From Eledone cirrhosa (Eukaryota > Mollusca > Cephalopoda > Octopoda > Eledonidae), in contig OZ024758.1 in NCBI GenBank assembly GCA_964016885.1, forward strand, positions 39,211,985-39,275,984: a DNA stretch of 64,000 nt, written 5' to 3'. Positions 12,701 to 25,200 of this stretch are shown here, in pieces. The position numbers and the translations under genes are program-made. Positions within the stretch are counted from its first letter, which is position 1. Every line of letters starts with the position of its first letter. The notes beneath the pieces are model-generated. The model saw only the letters and a program-made list of their open reading frames with translations. It did no database searches and had not been told where the DNA came from.

Positions 12701-14094
12701 TTAAATGAATTCTCACCAACAATGGAGTTACTTCTGACAGCTAATACCATGACTTAAATGAATTCTCACCAGCAGTGGAGTTACTTCTGACAGCTAATAC
12801 CATGAACTTAAATGAATTCTCACCAACAGTGGAGTTACTTCTGACAGCTAGTACCATGAACTTAAATGAATTCTCACCAACAGTGGAGTTACTTCTGACA
12901 GCTAATACCATGAACTTAAATGAATTCTCACCAACAGTGGAGTTCCCTCTGACAGCTAATACCATGAACTTAAATGAATTCTCACCAACAGTGGAGTTAC
13001 TTCTGACAGCTAGTACCATGAACTTAAATGAATTCTCACCAACATTGGAGTGACTTCTGGCAGCTAGTACCATGAACTTAACTGAATTCTCACCAACAGT
13101 GGAGTTACTTCTGACAGCTAGTACCATGAACTTAAATGAATTCTCACCAACATTGGAGTGACTTCTGACAGCTAGTACCATGAACTTAACTGAATTCTCA
13201 CCAACAGTGGAGTTACTTCTGACAGCTAGTACCATGAACTTAAATGAATTCTCACCAACAGTGGAGTTCCTTCTGACAGCTAATACCATGAACTTAAATG
13301 AATTCTCACCAACAGTGGAGTTACTTCTGACAGCTAATACCATGAACTTAAATGAATTCTCACCAACAGTGGAGTTACTTCTGACAGCTAATACCATGAC
13401 TTAAATGAATTCTCACCAACAGTGGAGTTACTTCTGACAGCTAGTACCATGAACTTAAATGAATTCTCACCAACAGTGGAGTTCCTTCTGACAGCTAATA
13501 CCATGAACTTAAATGAATTCTCACCAACATTGGAGTTACTTCTGACAGATAGTACCATGACTTAAATGAATTCTCACCAACATTGGAGTTACTTCTGACA
13601 GCTAATACCATGACTTAAATGAATTCTCACCAACAGTGGAGTTACTTCTGACAGCTAATACCATGAACTTAAATGAATTCTCACCAACAGTGGAGTTACT
13701 TCTGACAGCTAGTACCATGAACTTAAATGAATTCTCACCAACATTGGAGTTACTTCTGACAACTAATACCATGACTTAAATGAATTCTCACCAACAGTGG
13801 AGTTACTTCTGACAAACTAATACCATGAACTTAAATGAATTCTCACCAACAGTGGAGTTACTTCTGACAGCTAGTACCATGAACTTAAATGAATTCTCAC
13901 CAACAGTGGAGTTACTTCTGACAGCTAATACCATGAACTTAAATGAATTCTCACCAACAGTGGAGTTACTTCTGACAGCTAGTACCATGAACTTAAATGA
14001 ATTCTCACCAACAGTGGAGTTACTTCTGACAGCTAATACCATGAACTTAAATGAATTCTCACCAACATTGGAGTGACTTCTGACAGCTAATACC
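9786..14094 (+). repeat. Block B higher-order unit B1 (4309 bp)
   Basis: This unit begins at the ATTGGGGTTAC monomer at 9786 and the same pattern restarts at 14095. Many landmarks repeat at exactly +4309: the CCAAAAGTGG monomer (about 10293 and 14602), the GGCGTTCC monomers, the CACTAACAGTGG monomer (about 11690 and 15999) and the GAGTTAATTCTG monomer (about 12241 and 16550). The length is 80 x 54 minus 11, in line with about eleven single-base-short monomers. Right of about 12.37 kb the spacing to B2 drops to 3933 because B2 lacks a seven-monomer segment. Confidence 0.87.
12373..12748 (+). repeat. Seven-monomer module (376 bp) missing from B2
   Basis: This segment starts at an ATGACTTAA monomer and ends before the next ATGACTTAA/CACCAGCAGTGG monomer. 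Its pattern is AAT, GTTCC+AGT, AGT, AAT, GTTCC, AGT, then ATGACTTAA with CAACAATGG. It is present in B1, absent at the matching point of B2 (about 16.69 kb), and found again in the same order and length at 43600-43975, 46985-47360 and 50745-51120 in block I. The minus-strand frame over the first six monomers reads the same in all four places. Confidence 0.8.
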
Positions 14095-17000
14095 ATGAAC
14101 TTAAATGAATTCTCACCAACATTGGGGTTACTTCTGACAGCTAGTACCATGAACTTAAATGAATTCTCACCAACAGTGGAGTTACTTCTGACAGCTAGTA
14201 CCATGAACTTAAATGAATTCTCACCAACAGTGGAGTTACTTCTGACAGCTAATACCATGAACTTAAATGAATTATCACCAACAGTGGAGTTACTTCTGAC
14301 AGCTAATACCATGAACTTAAATGAATTCTCACCAACATTGGAGTTACTTCTGACAGCTAGTACCATGAACTTAAATGAATTCTCACCAACAGTGGAGTTA
14401 CTTCTGACAGCTAATACCATGAACTTAAATGAATTCTCACCAACAGTGGAGTTCCTTCTGACAGCTAATACCATGAACTTAAATGAATTCTCACCAACAG
14501 TGGAGTTACTTCTGACAGCTAGTACCATGAACTTAAATGAATTCTCACCAACAGTGGAGTTACTTCTGACAGCTAGTACCATGAACTTAAATGAATTCTC
14601 ACCAAAAGTGGAGTTACTTCTGACAGCTAGTACCATGAACTTAAATGAATTCTCACCAACAGTGGAGTTACTTCTGACAGCTAGTACCATGAACTTAAAT
14701 GAATTCTCACCAACAGTGGAGTTACTTCTGACAGCTAGTACCATGACTTAAATGAATTCTCACCAACAGTGGCGTTCCTTCTGACAGCTAATACCATGAA
14801 CTTAAATGAATTCTCACCAACAGTGGAGTTACTTCTGACAGCTAGTACCATGACTTAAATGAATTCTCACCAACATTGGAGTTCCTTCTGACAGCTAATA
14901 CCATGAACTTAAATGAATTCTCACCAACAGTGGAGTTACTTCTGACAGCTAATACCATGAACTTAAATGAATTCTCACCAACAGTGGAGTTACTTCTGAC
15001 AGCTAATACCATGAACTTAAATGAATTCTCACCAACAGTGGAGTGACTTCTGACAGCTAATACCATGAACTTAAATGAATTCTCACCAACAGTGGCGTTC
15101 CTTCTGACAGCTAATACCATGAACTTAAATGAATTCTCACCAACAGTGGAGTTACTTCTGACAGCTAGTACCATGACTTAAATGAATTCTCACCAACATT
15201 GGAGTTCCTTCTGACAGCTAATACCATGAACTTAAATGAATTCTCACCAACAGTGGAGTGACTTCTGACAGCTAATACCATGAACTTAAATGAATTCTCA
15301 CCAACATTGGGGTTACTTCTGACAGCTAGTACCATGAACTTAAATGAATTCTCACCAACAGTGGAGTTACTTCTGACAGCTAATACCATGAACTTAAATG
15401 AATTCTCACCAACAGTGGAGTTACTTCTGACAGCTAATACCATGAACTTAAATGAATTCTCACCAACAGTGGAGTTACTTCTGACAGCTAGTACCATGAA
15501 CTTAAATGAATTCTCACCAACAGTGGAGTGACTTCTGACAGCTAATACCATGAACTTAAATGAATTCTCACCAACATTGGAGTTACTTCTGACAGCTAGT
15601 ACCATGAACCTAAATGAATTCTCACCAACAGTGGAGTTACTTCTGACAGCTAATACCATGAACTTAAATGAATTCTCACCAACAGTGGAGTTCCTTCTGA
15701 CAGCTAATACCATGAACTTAAATGAATTCTCACCAACAGTGGAGTTACTTCTGACAGCTAGTACCATGACTTAAATGAATTCTCACCAACATTGGAGTTA
15801 CTTCTGACAGCTAGTACCATGAACTTAAATGAATTCTCACCAACAGTGGAGTTACTTCTGACAGCTAGTACCATGAACTTAAATGAATTCTCACCAACAA
15901 TGGAGTTACTTCTGACAGCTAATACCATGACTTAAATGAATTCTCACCAACAGTGGAGTTACTTCTGACAGCTAATACCATGAACTTAAATGAATTCTCA
16001 CTAACAGTGGAGTTACTTCTGACAGCTAGTACCATGAACTTAAATGAATTCTCACCAACAGTGGAGTTACTTCTGACAGCTAATACCATGAACTTAAATG
16101 AATTCTCACCAACAGTGGAGTTACTTCTGACAGCTAATACCATGAACTTAAATGAATTCTCACCAACAGTGGAGTTACTTCTGACAGCTAATACCATGAA
16201 CTTAAATGAATTCTCACCAACATTGGAGTGACTTCTGACAGCTAATACCATGAACTTAAATGAATTCTCACCAACATTGGGGTTACTTCTGACAGCTAGT
16301 ACCATGAACTTAAATGAATTCTCACCAACAGTGGAGTTACTTCTGACAGCTAGTACCATGAACTTAAATGAATTCTCACCAACAGTGGAGTTACTTCTGA
16401 CAGCTAATACCATGAACTTAAATGAATTCTCACCAACAGTGGAGTTACTTCTGACAGCTAATACCATGAACTTAAATGAATTCTCACCAACATTGGAGTT
16501 ACTTCTGACAGCTAGTACCATGAACTTAAATGAATTCTCACCAACAGTGGAGTTAATTCTGACAGCTAATACCATGAACTTAAATGAATTCTCACCAACA
16601 GTGGAGTTCCTTCTGACAGCTAATACCATGAACTTAAATGAATTCTCACCAACAGTGGAGTTACTTCTGACAGCTAGTACCATGACTTAAATGAATTCTC
16701 ACCAACATTGGAGTTACTTCTGACAGCTAATACCATGAACTTAAATGAATTCTCACCAACAGTGGAGTTACTTCTGACAGCTAGTACCATGAACTTAAAT
16801 GAATTCTCACCAACAGTGGAGTTACTTCTGACAGCTAATACCATGAACTTAAATGAATTCTCACCAACAGTGGAGTTCCTTCTGACAGCTAATACCATGA
16901 ACTTAAATGAATTCTCACCAACAGTGGAGTTACTTCTGACAGCTAGTACCATGAACTTAAATGAATTCTCACCAACATTGGAGTGACTTCTGACAGCTAG

Positions 17001-18027
17001 TACCATGAACTTAACTGAATTCTCACCAACAGTGGAGTTACTTCTGACAGCTAGTACCATGAACTTAAATGAATTCTCACCAACATTGGAGTGACTTCTG
17101 ACAGCTAGTACCATGAACTTAACTGAATTCTCACCAACAGTGGAGTTACTTCTGACAGCTAGTACCATGAACTTAAATGAATTCTCACCAACAGTGGAGT
17201 TCCTTCTGACAGCTAATACCATGAACTTAAATGAATTCTCACCAACAGTGGAGTTACTTCTGACAGCTAATACCATGAACTTAAATGAATTCTCACCAAC
17301 AGTGGAGTTACTTCTGACAGCTAATACCATGACTTAAATGAATTCTCACCAACAGTGGAGTTACTTCTGACAGCTAGTACCATGAACTTAAATGAATTCT
17401 CACCAACAGTGGAGTTCCTTCTGACAGCTAATACCATGAACTTAAATGAATTCTCACCAACATTGGAGTTACTTCTGACAGATAGTACCATGACTTAAAT
17501 GAATTCTCACCAACATTGGAGTTACTTCTGACAGCTAATACCATGACTTAAATGAATTCTCACCAACAGTGGAGTTACTTCTGACAGCTAATACCATGAA
17601 CTTAAATGAATTCTCACCAACAGTGGAGTTACTTCTGACAGCTAGTACCATGAACTTAAATGAATTCTCACCAACATTGGAGTTACTTCTGACAACTAAT
17701 ACCATGACTTAAATGAATTCTCACCAACAGTGGAGTTACTTCTGACAAACTAATACCATGAACTTAAATGAATTCTCACCAACAGTGGAGTTACTTCTGA
17801 CAGCTAGTACCATGAACTTAAATGAATTCTCACCAACAGTGGAGTTACTTCTGACAGCTAATACCATGAACTTAAATGAATTCTCACCAACAGTGGAGTT
17901 ACTTCTGACAGCTAGTACCATGAACTTAAATGAATTCTCACCAACAGTGGAGTTACTTCTGACAGCTAATACCATGAACTTAAATGAATTCTCACCAACA
18001 TTGGAGTTACTTCTGACAGCTAGTACC
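14095..18027 (+). repeat. Block B higher-order unit B2 (3933 bp)
   Basis: Second copy of the B unit. It matches B1 in variant order from 9786/14095 onward and is 376 bp shorter owing to loss of the seven-monomer module. Private differences from B1 include GAATTATCACC near 14273 and intact GACAGCTAGTACC where B1 has GGCAGCTAGTACC (about 13059 in B1, about 16992 in B2). The match to the start of a third copy fades after about 18.0 kb, where ATTGGAGTTAC replaces the ATTGGAGTGAC of 14071. Confidence 0.87.
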
Positions 18028-18619
18028 ATGAACTTAAATGAATTCTCACCAACAGTGGAGTTACTTCTGACAGCTACTACCATGAACTTAAATGAATTCT
18101 CACCAACAGTGGAGTTACTTCTGACAGCTAGTACCATGAACTTAAATGAATTCTCACCAACAGTGGAGTTACTTCTGACAGCTAGTACCATGAACTTAAA
18201 TGAATTCTCACCAACAGTGGAGTTACTTCTGACAGCTAGTACCATGACTTAAATGAATTCTCACCAACAATGGAGTTACTACTGACAGCTAATACCATGA
18301 CTTAAATGAATTCTCACCAACAGTGGAGTTACTTCTGACAGCTAATACCATGAACTTAAATGAATTCTCACCAACAGTGGAGTTACTTCTGACAGCTAGT
18401 ACCATGAACTTAAATGAATTCTCACCAACAGTGGAGTTACTTCTGACAGCTAATACCATGAACTTAAATGAATTCTCACCAACATTGGATTTACTTCTGA
18501 CAGCTAGTACCATGAACTTAAATGAATTCTCACCAACAGTGGAGTTACTTCTGACAGCTAATACCATGAACTTAAATGAATTCTCACCAACAGTGGAGTT
18601 ACTTCTGACAGCTAGTACC
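17758..18619 (+). repeat. Block A-like tail reappearing after block B
   Basis: From the monomer after GACAAACT at 17758 to the ATGACTTAA/CAACATTGGAGTTCC monomer at 18620, the landmarks parallel A5 at 7901-8762, and both spans are 862 bp. Shared rare marks are CAACAATGGAGTTACTACTGAC (here about 18266-18287, in A5 about 8300-8320) and ATTGGATTTAC. The internal monomer count is shifted, with two more before the TTACTACTGAC monomer and two fewer after it. The TACTACC ending near 18078 is also an A-type mark. Confidence 0.7.
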
Positions 18620-20505
18620 ATGACTTAAATGAATTCTCACCAACATTGGAGTTCCTTCTGACAGCTAATACCATGAACTTAAATGAATTCTCACCAACAG
18701 TGGAGTTACTTCTGACAGCTAATACCATGAACTTAAATGAATTCTCACCAACAGTGGAGTTACTTCTGACAGCTAATACCATGAACTTAAATGAATTATC
18801 ACCAACAGTGGAGTTACTTCTGACAGCTAATACCATGAACTTAAATGAATTCTCACCAACATTGGAGTGACTTCTGACAGCTAATACCATGAACTTAAAT
18901 GAATTCTCACCAACATTGGGGTTACTTCTGACAGCTAGTACCATGAACTTAAATGAATTCTCACCAACAGTGGAGTGACTTCTGACAGCTAATACCATGA
19001 ACTTAAATGAATTCTCACCAACATTGGAGTGACTTCTGACAGCTAATACCATGAACTTAAATGAATTCTCACCAACATTGGGGTTACTTCTGACAGCTAG
19101 TACCATTAACTTAAATGAATTCTCACCAACAGTGGAGTTACTTCTGACAGCTAATACCATGAACTTAAATGAATTCTCACCAACAGTGGAGTTACTTCTG
19201 ACAGCTAATACCATGAACTTAAATGAATTCTCACCAACAGTGGAGTTACTTCTGACAGCTAGTACCATGAACTTAAATGAATTCTCACCAACAGTGGAGT
19301 TACTTGTGACAGCTAATACCATGAACTTAAATGAATTCTCACCAACATTGGAGTTACTTCTGACAGCTAGTACCATGAACCTAAATGAATTCTCACCAAC
19401 AGTGGAGTTACTTCTGACAGCTAATACCATGAACTTAAATGAATTCTCACCAACAGTGGAGTTCCTTCTGACAGCTAATACCATGAACTTAAATGAATTC
19501 TCACCAACAGTGGAGTTACTTCTGACAGCTAGTACCATGACTTAAATGAATTCTCACCAACATTGGAGTTACTTCTGACAGCTAGTACCATGAACTTAAA
19601 TGAATTCTCACCAACAGTGGAGTTACTTCTGACAGCTAGTACCATGAACTTAAATGAATTCTCACCAACAATGGAGTTACTTCTGACAGCTAATACCATG
19701 ACTTAAATGAATTCTCACCAACAGTGGAGTTACTTCTGACAGCTAATACCATGAACTTAAAACGAATTCTCACCAACAGTGGAGTAACTTCTGACAGCTA
19801 GTACCATGAACTTAAATGAATTCTCACCAACAGTGGAGTTACTTCTGACAGCTAATACCATGAACTTAAATGAATTCTCACCAACAGTGGAGTTACTTCT
19901 GACAGCTAATACCATGAACTTAAATGAATTCTCACCAACAGTGGAGTTACTTCTGACAGCTAATACCATGAACTTAAATGAATTCTCACCAACAGTGGAG
20001 TTACTTCTGACAGCTAATACCATGAACTTAAATGAATTCTCAACAACATTGGAGTGACTTCTGACAGCTAATACCATGAACTTAAATGAATTCTCACCAA
20101 CATTGGGGTTACTTCTGACAGCTAGTACCATGAACTTAAATGAATTCTCACCAACAGTGAAGTTACTTCTGACAGCTAGTACCATGAACTTAAATGAATT
20201 CTCACCAACAGTGGAGTTACTTCTGACAGCTAATACCATGAACTTAAATGAATTCTCACCAACAGTGGAGTTACTTCTGACAGCTAATACCATGAACTTA
20301 AATGAATTCTCACCAACAGTGGAGTTCCTTCTGACAGCTAGTACCATGACTTAAATGAATTCTCACCAACAATGGAGTTACTTCTGACAGCTAATACCAT
20401 GACTTAAATGAATTCTCACCAGCAGTGGAGTTACTTCTGACAGCTAGTACCATGAACTTAAATGAATTCTCACCAACATTGGAGTTACTTCTGACAACTA
20501 ATACC
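18620..20505 (+). repeat. Superstructure copy 1, left part
   Basis: This region carries two ATTGGGGTTAC monomers (about 18913 and 19076), three GAGTGAC monomers, the unusual ACCATTAAC monomer (about 19103, start ATG lost) and the TTACTTGTGAC monomer (about 19308). The run 19051-20354 has the same order as 34993-36295 and, in shortened form, 26751-27623. It contains the private 55-bp monomer at 19751-19805. It leads directly into the 1775-bp duplication, as the matching copies do at 27.6 and 36.3 kb. Confidence 0.78.
19751..19805 (+). repeat. Private 55-bp monomer with AAAACGAATTC
   Basis: The normal TTAAATGAATTC is TTAAAACGAATTC here, a one-base gain with a T to C change that also makes a CpG. 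It is followed by GAGTAAC, an in-frame TAA. The later copies at about 25.4, 30.9, 32.9, 33.6 and 35.7 kb keep GAGTAAC but have the normal TTAAATGAATTC, so the insertion happened in this copy only. It shifts the copy spacing from 15,942 bp (19051 to 34993) to 15,941 bp (20076 to 36017). Confidence 0.9.
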
Positions 20506-22280
20506 ATGATTTAAATGAATTCTCACCAACAGTGGAGTTACTTCTGACAACTAATACCATGAACTTAACTGAATTCTCACCAACAGTGGAGTTACTTCTG
20601 ACAGCTAGTACCATGAACTTAAATGAATTCTCACCAACAGTGGAGTTACTTCTGACAGCTAATACCATGAACTTAAATGAATTCTCACCAACAGTGGAGT
20701 TCCTTCTGACAGCTAATACCATGAACTTAAATGAATTCTCACCAACATTGGAGTTACTTCTGACAGCTAGTACCATGACTTAAATGAATTCTCACCAACT
20801 TTGGAGTTACTCTGACAGCTAATACCATGACTTAAATGAATTCTCACCAACAGTGGAGTTACTTCTGACAGCTAATACCATGAACTTAAATGAATTCTCA
20901 CCAACAGTGGAGTTACGTCTGACAGCTAGTACCATGAACTTAAATGAATTCTCACCAACATTGGAGTTACTTCTGACAACTAATACCATGACTTAAATGA
21001 ATTCTCACCAACAGTGGAGTTACTTCTGACAAACTAATACCATGAACTTAAATGAATTCTCACCAACAGTGGAGTTACTTCTGACAGCTAGTACCATGAA
21101 CTTAAATGAATTCTCACCAACAGTGGAGTTACTTCTGACAGCTAATACCATGAACTTAAATTAATTCTCACCAACATTGGAGTTACTTCTGACAGCTAGT
21201 ACCATGAACTTAAATGAATTCTCACCAACATTGGAGTTACTTCTGACAGCTAGTACCATGAACTTAAATGAATTCTCACCAACAGTGGAGTTACTTCTGA
21301 CAGCAAATACCATGAACATAAATGAATTCTCACCAACAGTGGAGTTCCTTCTGACAGCTAATACCATGAACTTAAATGAATTCTCACCAACATTGGAGTT
21401 ACTTCTGACAGCTAGTACCATGACTTAAATGAATTCTCACCAACATTGGAGTTACTTCTGACAACTAATACCATGACTTAAATGAATTCTCACCAACAGT
21501 GGAGTTACTTCTGACAAACTAATACCATGAACTTAAATGAATTCTCACCAACAGTGGAGTTACTTCTGACAGCTAGTACCATGAACTTAAATGAATTCTC
21601 ACCAACAGTGGAGTTCCTTCTGACAGCTAATACCATGAACTTAAATGAATTCTCACCAACATTGGGGTTACTTCTGACAGCTAGTACCATGAACTTAAAT
21701 GAATTCTCACCAACAGTGGAGTTACTTCTGACAGCTAATACCATGTACTTAAATGAATTCTCACCAACAGTGGAGTTACTTCTGACAGCTAATACCATGA
21801 ACTTAAATGAATTCTCACCAACAGTGGAGTTACTTCTGACAGCTAGTACCATGAACTTAAATGAATTCTCACCAACAGTGGAGTTACTTCTGACAGCTAA
21901 TACCATGAACTTAAATGAATTCTCACCAACAGTGGAGTTACTTCTGACAGCTAATACCATGAACTTAAATGAATTCTCACCAACATTGGATTTACTTCTG
22001 ACAGCTAGTACCATGAACCTAAATGAATTCTCACCAACAGTGGAGTTACTTCTGACAGCTAATACCATGAACTTAAATGAATTCTCACCAACAGTGGAGT
22101 TCCTTCTGACAGCTAGTACCATGACTTAAATGAATTCTCACCAACAATGGAGTTACTTCTGACAGCTAATACCATGACTTAAATGAATTCTCACCAGCAG
22201 TGGAGTTACTTCTGACAGCTAGTACCATGAACTTAAATGAATTCTCACCAACATTGGAGTTACTTCTGACAACTAATACC
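20506..22280 (+). repeat. Tandem duplication X1 (1775 bp)
   Basis: Phased on the ATGATTTAA monomer at 20506, which is followed by an ATGAACTTAACTG monomer. The same order restarts at 22281, 27775 and 36501. Diagnostic marks inside are the 52-bp CAACTTTGG/TTACTCTGAC monomer at 20775-20826, the TTACGTCTGAC monomer near 20916, the AAATTAATTCTC monomer at 21150-21203, the GACAGCAAATACC ending with ATGAACATAAATG near 21303-21324 and the ACCATGTACTTAAATG monomer near 21744. Confidence 0.88.
20775..20826 (+). repeat. 52-bp monomer (two independent deletions)
   Basis: This monomer combines the ATGACTTAA deletion with a second one-base loss (GTTACTCTGAC in place of GTTACTTCTGAC) and carries CAACTTTGG. 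Copies lie at 20775, 22550, 28044 and 36770, exactly where the X segment is repeated. The sister CAACTTTGG monomers at about 40322, 42956, 45428, 46341, 48975, 50101, 52628, 53926, 57263, 58659 and 58981 keep GTTACTTCTGAC and are 53 bp, so the second deletion marks the X lineage. Confidence 0.9.
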
Positions 22281-25200
22281 ATGATTTAAATGAATTCTCA
22301 CCAACAGTGGAGTTACTTCTGACAACTAATACCATGAACTTAACTGAATTCTCACCAACAGTGGAGTTACTTCTGACAGCTAGTACCATGAACTTAAATG
22401 AATTCTCACCAACAGTGGAGTTACTTCTGACAGCTAATACCATGAACTTAAATGAATTCTCACCAACAGTGGAGTTCCTTCTGACAGCTAATACCATGAA
22501 CTTAAATGAATTCTCACCAACATTGGAGTTACTTCTGACAGCTAGTACCATGACTTAAATGAATTCTCACCAACTTTGGAGTTACTCTGACAGCTAATAC
22601 CATGACTTAAATGAATTCTCACCAACAGTGGAGTTACTTCTGACAGCTAATACCATGAACTTAAATGAATTCTCACCAACAGTGGAGTTACGTCTGACAG
22701 CTAGTACCATGAACTTAAATGAATTCTCACCAACATTGGAGTTACTTCTGACAACTAATACCATGACTTAAATGAATTCTCACCAACAGTGGAGTTACTT
22801 CTGACAAACTAATACCATGAACTTAAATGAATTCTCACCAACAGTGGAGTTACTTCTGACAGCTAGTACCATGAACTTAAATGAATTCTCACCAACAGTG
22901 GAGTTACTTCTGACAGCTAATACCATGAACTTAAATTAATTCTCACCAACATTGGAGTTACTTCTGACAGCTAGTACCATGAACTTAAATGAATTCTCAC
23001 CAACATTGGAGTTACTTCTGACAGCTAGTACCATGAACTTAAATGAATTCTCACCAACAGTGGAGTTACTTCTGACAGCAAATACCATGAACATAAATGA
23101 ATTCTCACCAACAGTGGAGTTCCTTCTGACAGCTAATACCATGAACTTAAATGAATTCTCACCAACATTGGAGTTACTTCTGACAGCTAGTACCATGACT
23201 TAAATGAATTCTCACCAACATTGGAGTTACTTCTGACAACTAATACCATGACTTAAATGAATTCTCACCAACAGTGGAGTTACTTCTGACAAACTAATAC
23301 CATGAACTTAAATGAATTCTCACCAACAGTGGAGTTACTTCTGACAGCTAGTACCATGAACTTAAATGAATTCTCACCAACAGTGGAGTTCCTTCTGACA
23401 GCTAATACCATGAACTTAAATGAATTCTCACCAACATTGGGGTTACTTCTGACAGCTAGTACCATGAACTTAAATGAATTCTCACCAACAGTGGAGTTAC
23501 TTCTGACAGCTAATACCATGTACTTAAATGAATTCTCACCAACAGTGGAGTTACTTCTGACAGCTAATACCATGAACTTAAATGAATTCTCACCAACAGT
23601 GGAGTTACTTCTGACAGCTAGTACCATGAACTTAAATGAATTCTCACCAACAGTGGAGTTACTTCTGACAGCTAATACCATGAACTTAAATGAATTCTCA
23701 CCAACAGTGGAGTTACTTCTGACAGCTAATACCATGAACTTAAATGAATTCTCACCAACATTGGATTTACTTCTGACAGCTAGTACCATGAACCTAAATG
23801 AATTCTCACCAACAGTGGAGTTACTTCTGACAGCTAATACCATGAACTTAAATGAATTCTCACCAACAGTGGAGTTCCTTCTGACAGCTAATAGCATGAA
23901 CTTAAATGAATTCTCACCAACAGTGGAGTTACTTCTGACAGCTAGTACCATGACTTAAATGAATTCTCACCAACATTGGAGTTACTTCTGACAGCTAGTA
24001 CCATGAACTTAAATGAATTCTCACCAACAGTGGAGTTACTTCTGACAGCTAGTACAATGAACTTAAATGAATTCTCACCAACAATGGAGTTACTTCTGAC
24101 AGCTAATACCATGACTTAAATGAATTCTCACCAACAGTGGAGTTACTTCTGACAGCTAATACCATGAACTTAAATGAATTCTCACCAACAGTGGAGTTAC
24201 TTCTGACAGCTAGTACCATGAACTTAAATGAATTCTCACCAACAGTGGAGTTACTTCTGACAGCTAGTACCATGAACTTAAATGAATTCTCACCAACAGT
24301 GGAGTTACTTCTGACAGCTAATAAAATGAACTTAAATGAATTCTCACCAACATTGGAGTTACTTCTGACAGCTAGTACCATGAACTTAAATGAATTCTCA
24401 CCAACAGTGGAGTTACTTCTGACAGCTAATACCATGAACTTAAATGAATTCTCACCAACAGTGGAGTTCCTTCTGACAGCTAATAGCATGAACTTAAATG
24501 AATTCTCACCAACAGTGGAGTTACTTCTGACAGCTAGTACCATGACTTAAATGAATTCTCACCAACATTGGAGTTACTTCTGACAGCTAGTACCATGAAC
24601 TTAAATGAATTCTCACCAACAGTGGAGTTACTTCTGACAGCTAGTACCATGAACTTAAATGAATTCTCACCAACAATGGAGTTACTTCTGACAGCTAATA
24701 CCATGAACTTAAATGAATTCTCACCAACATTGGGGTTACTTCTGACAGCTAGTACCATTAACTTAAATGAATTCTCACCAACAGTGGAGTTACTTCTGAC
24801 AGCTAATACCATGAACTTAAATGAATTCTCACCAACAGTGGAGTTACTTCTGACAGCTAATACCATGAACTTAAATGAATTCTCACCAACAGTGGAGTTA
24901 CTTCTGACAGCTAGTACCATGAACTTAAATGAATTCTCACCAACAGTGGAGTTACTTGTGACAGCTAATACCATGAACTTAAATGAATTCTCACCAACAT
25001 TGGAGTTACTTCTGACAGCTAGTACCATGAACCTAAATGAATTCTCACCAACAGTGGAGTTACTTCTGACAGCTAATACCATGAACTTAAATGAATTCTC
25101 ACCAACAGTGGAGTTCCTTCTGACAGCTAATACCATGAACTTAAATGAATTCTCACCAACAGTGGAGTTACTTCTGACAGCTAGTACCATGACTTAAATG

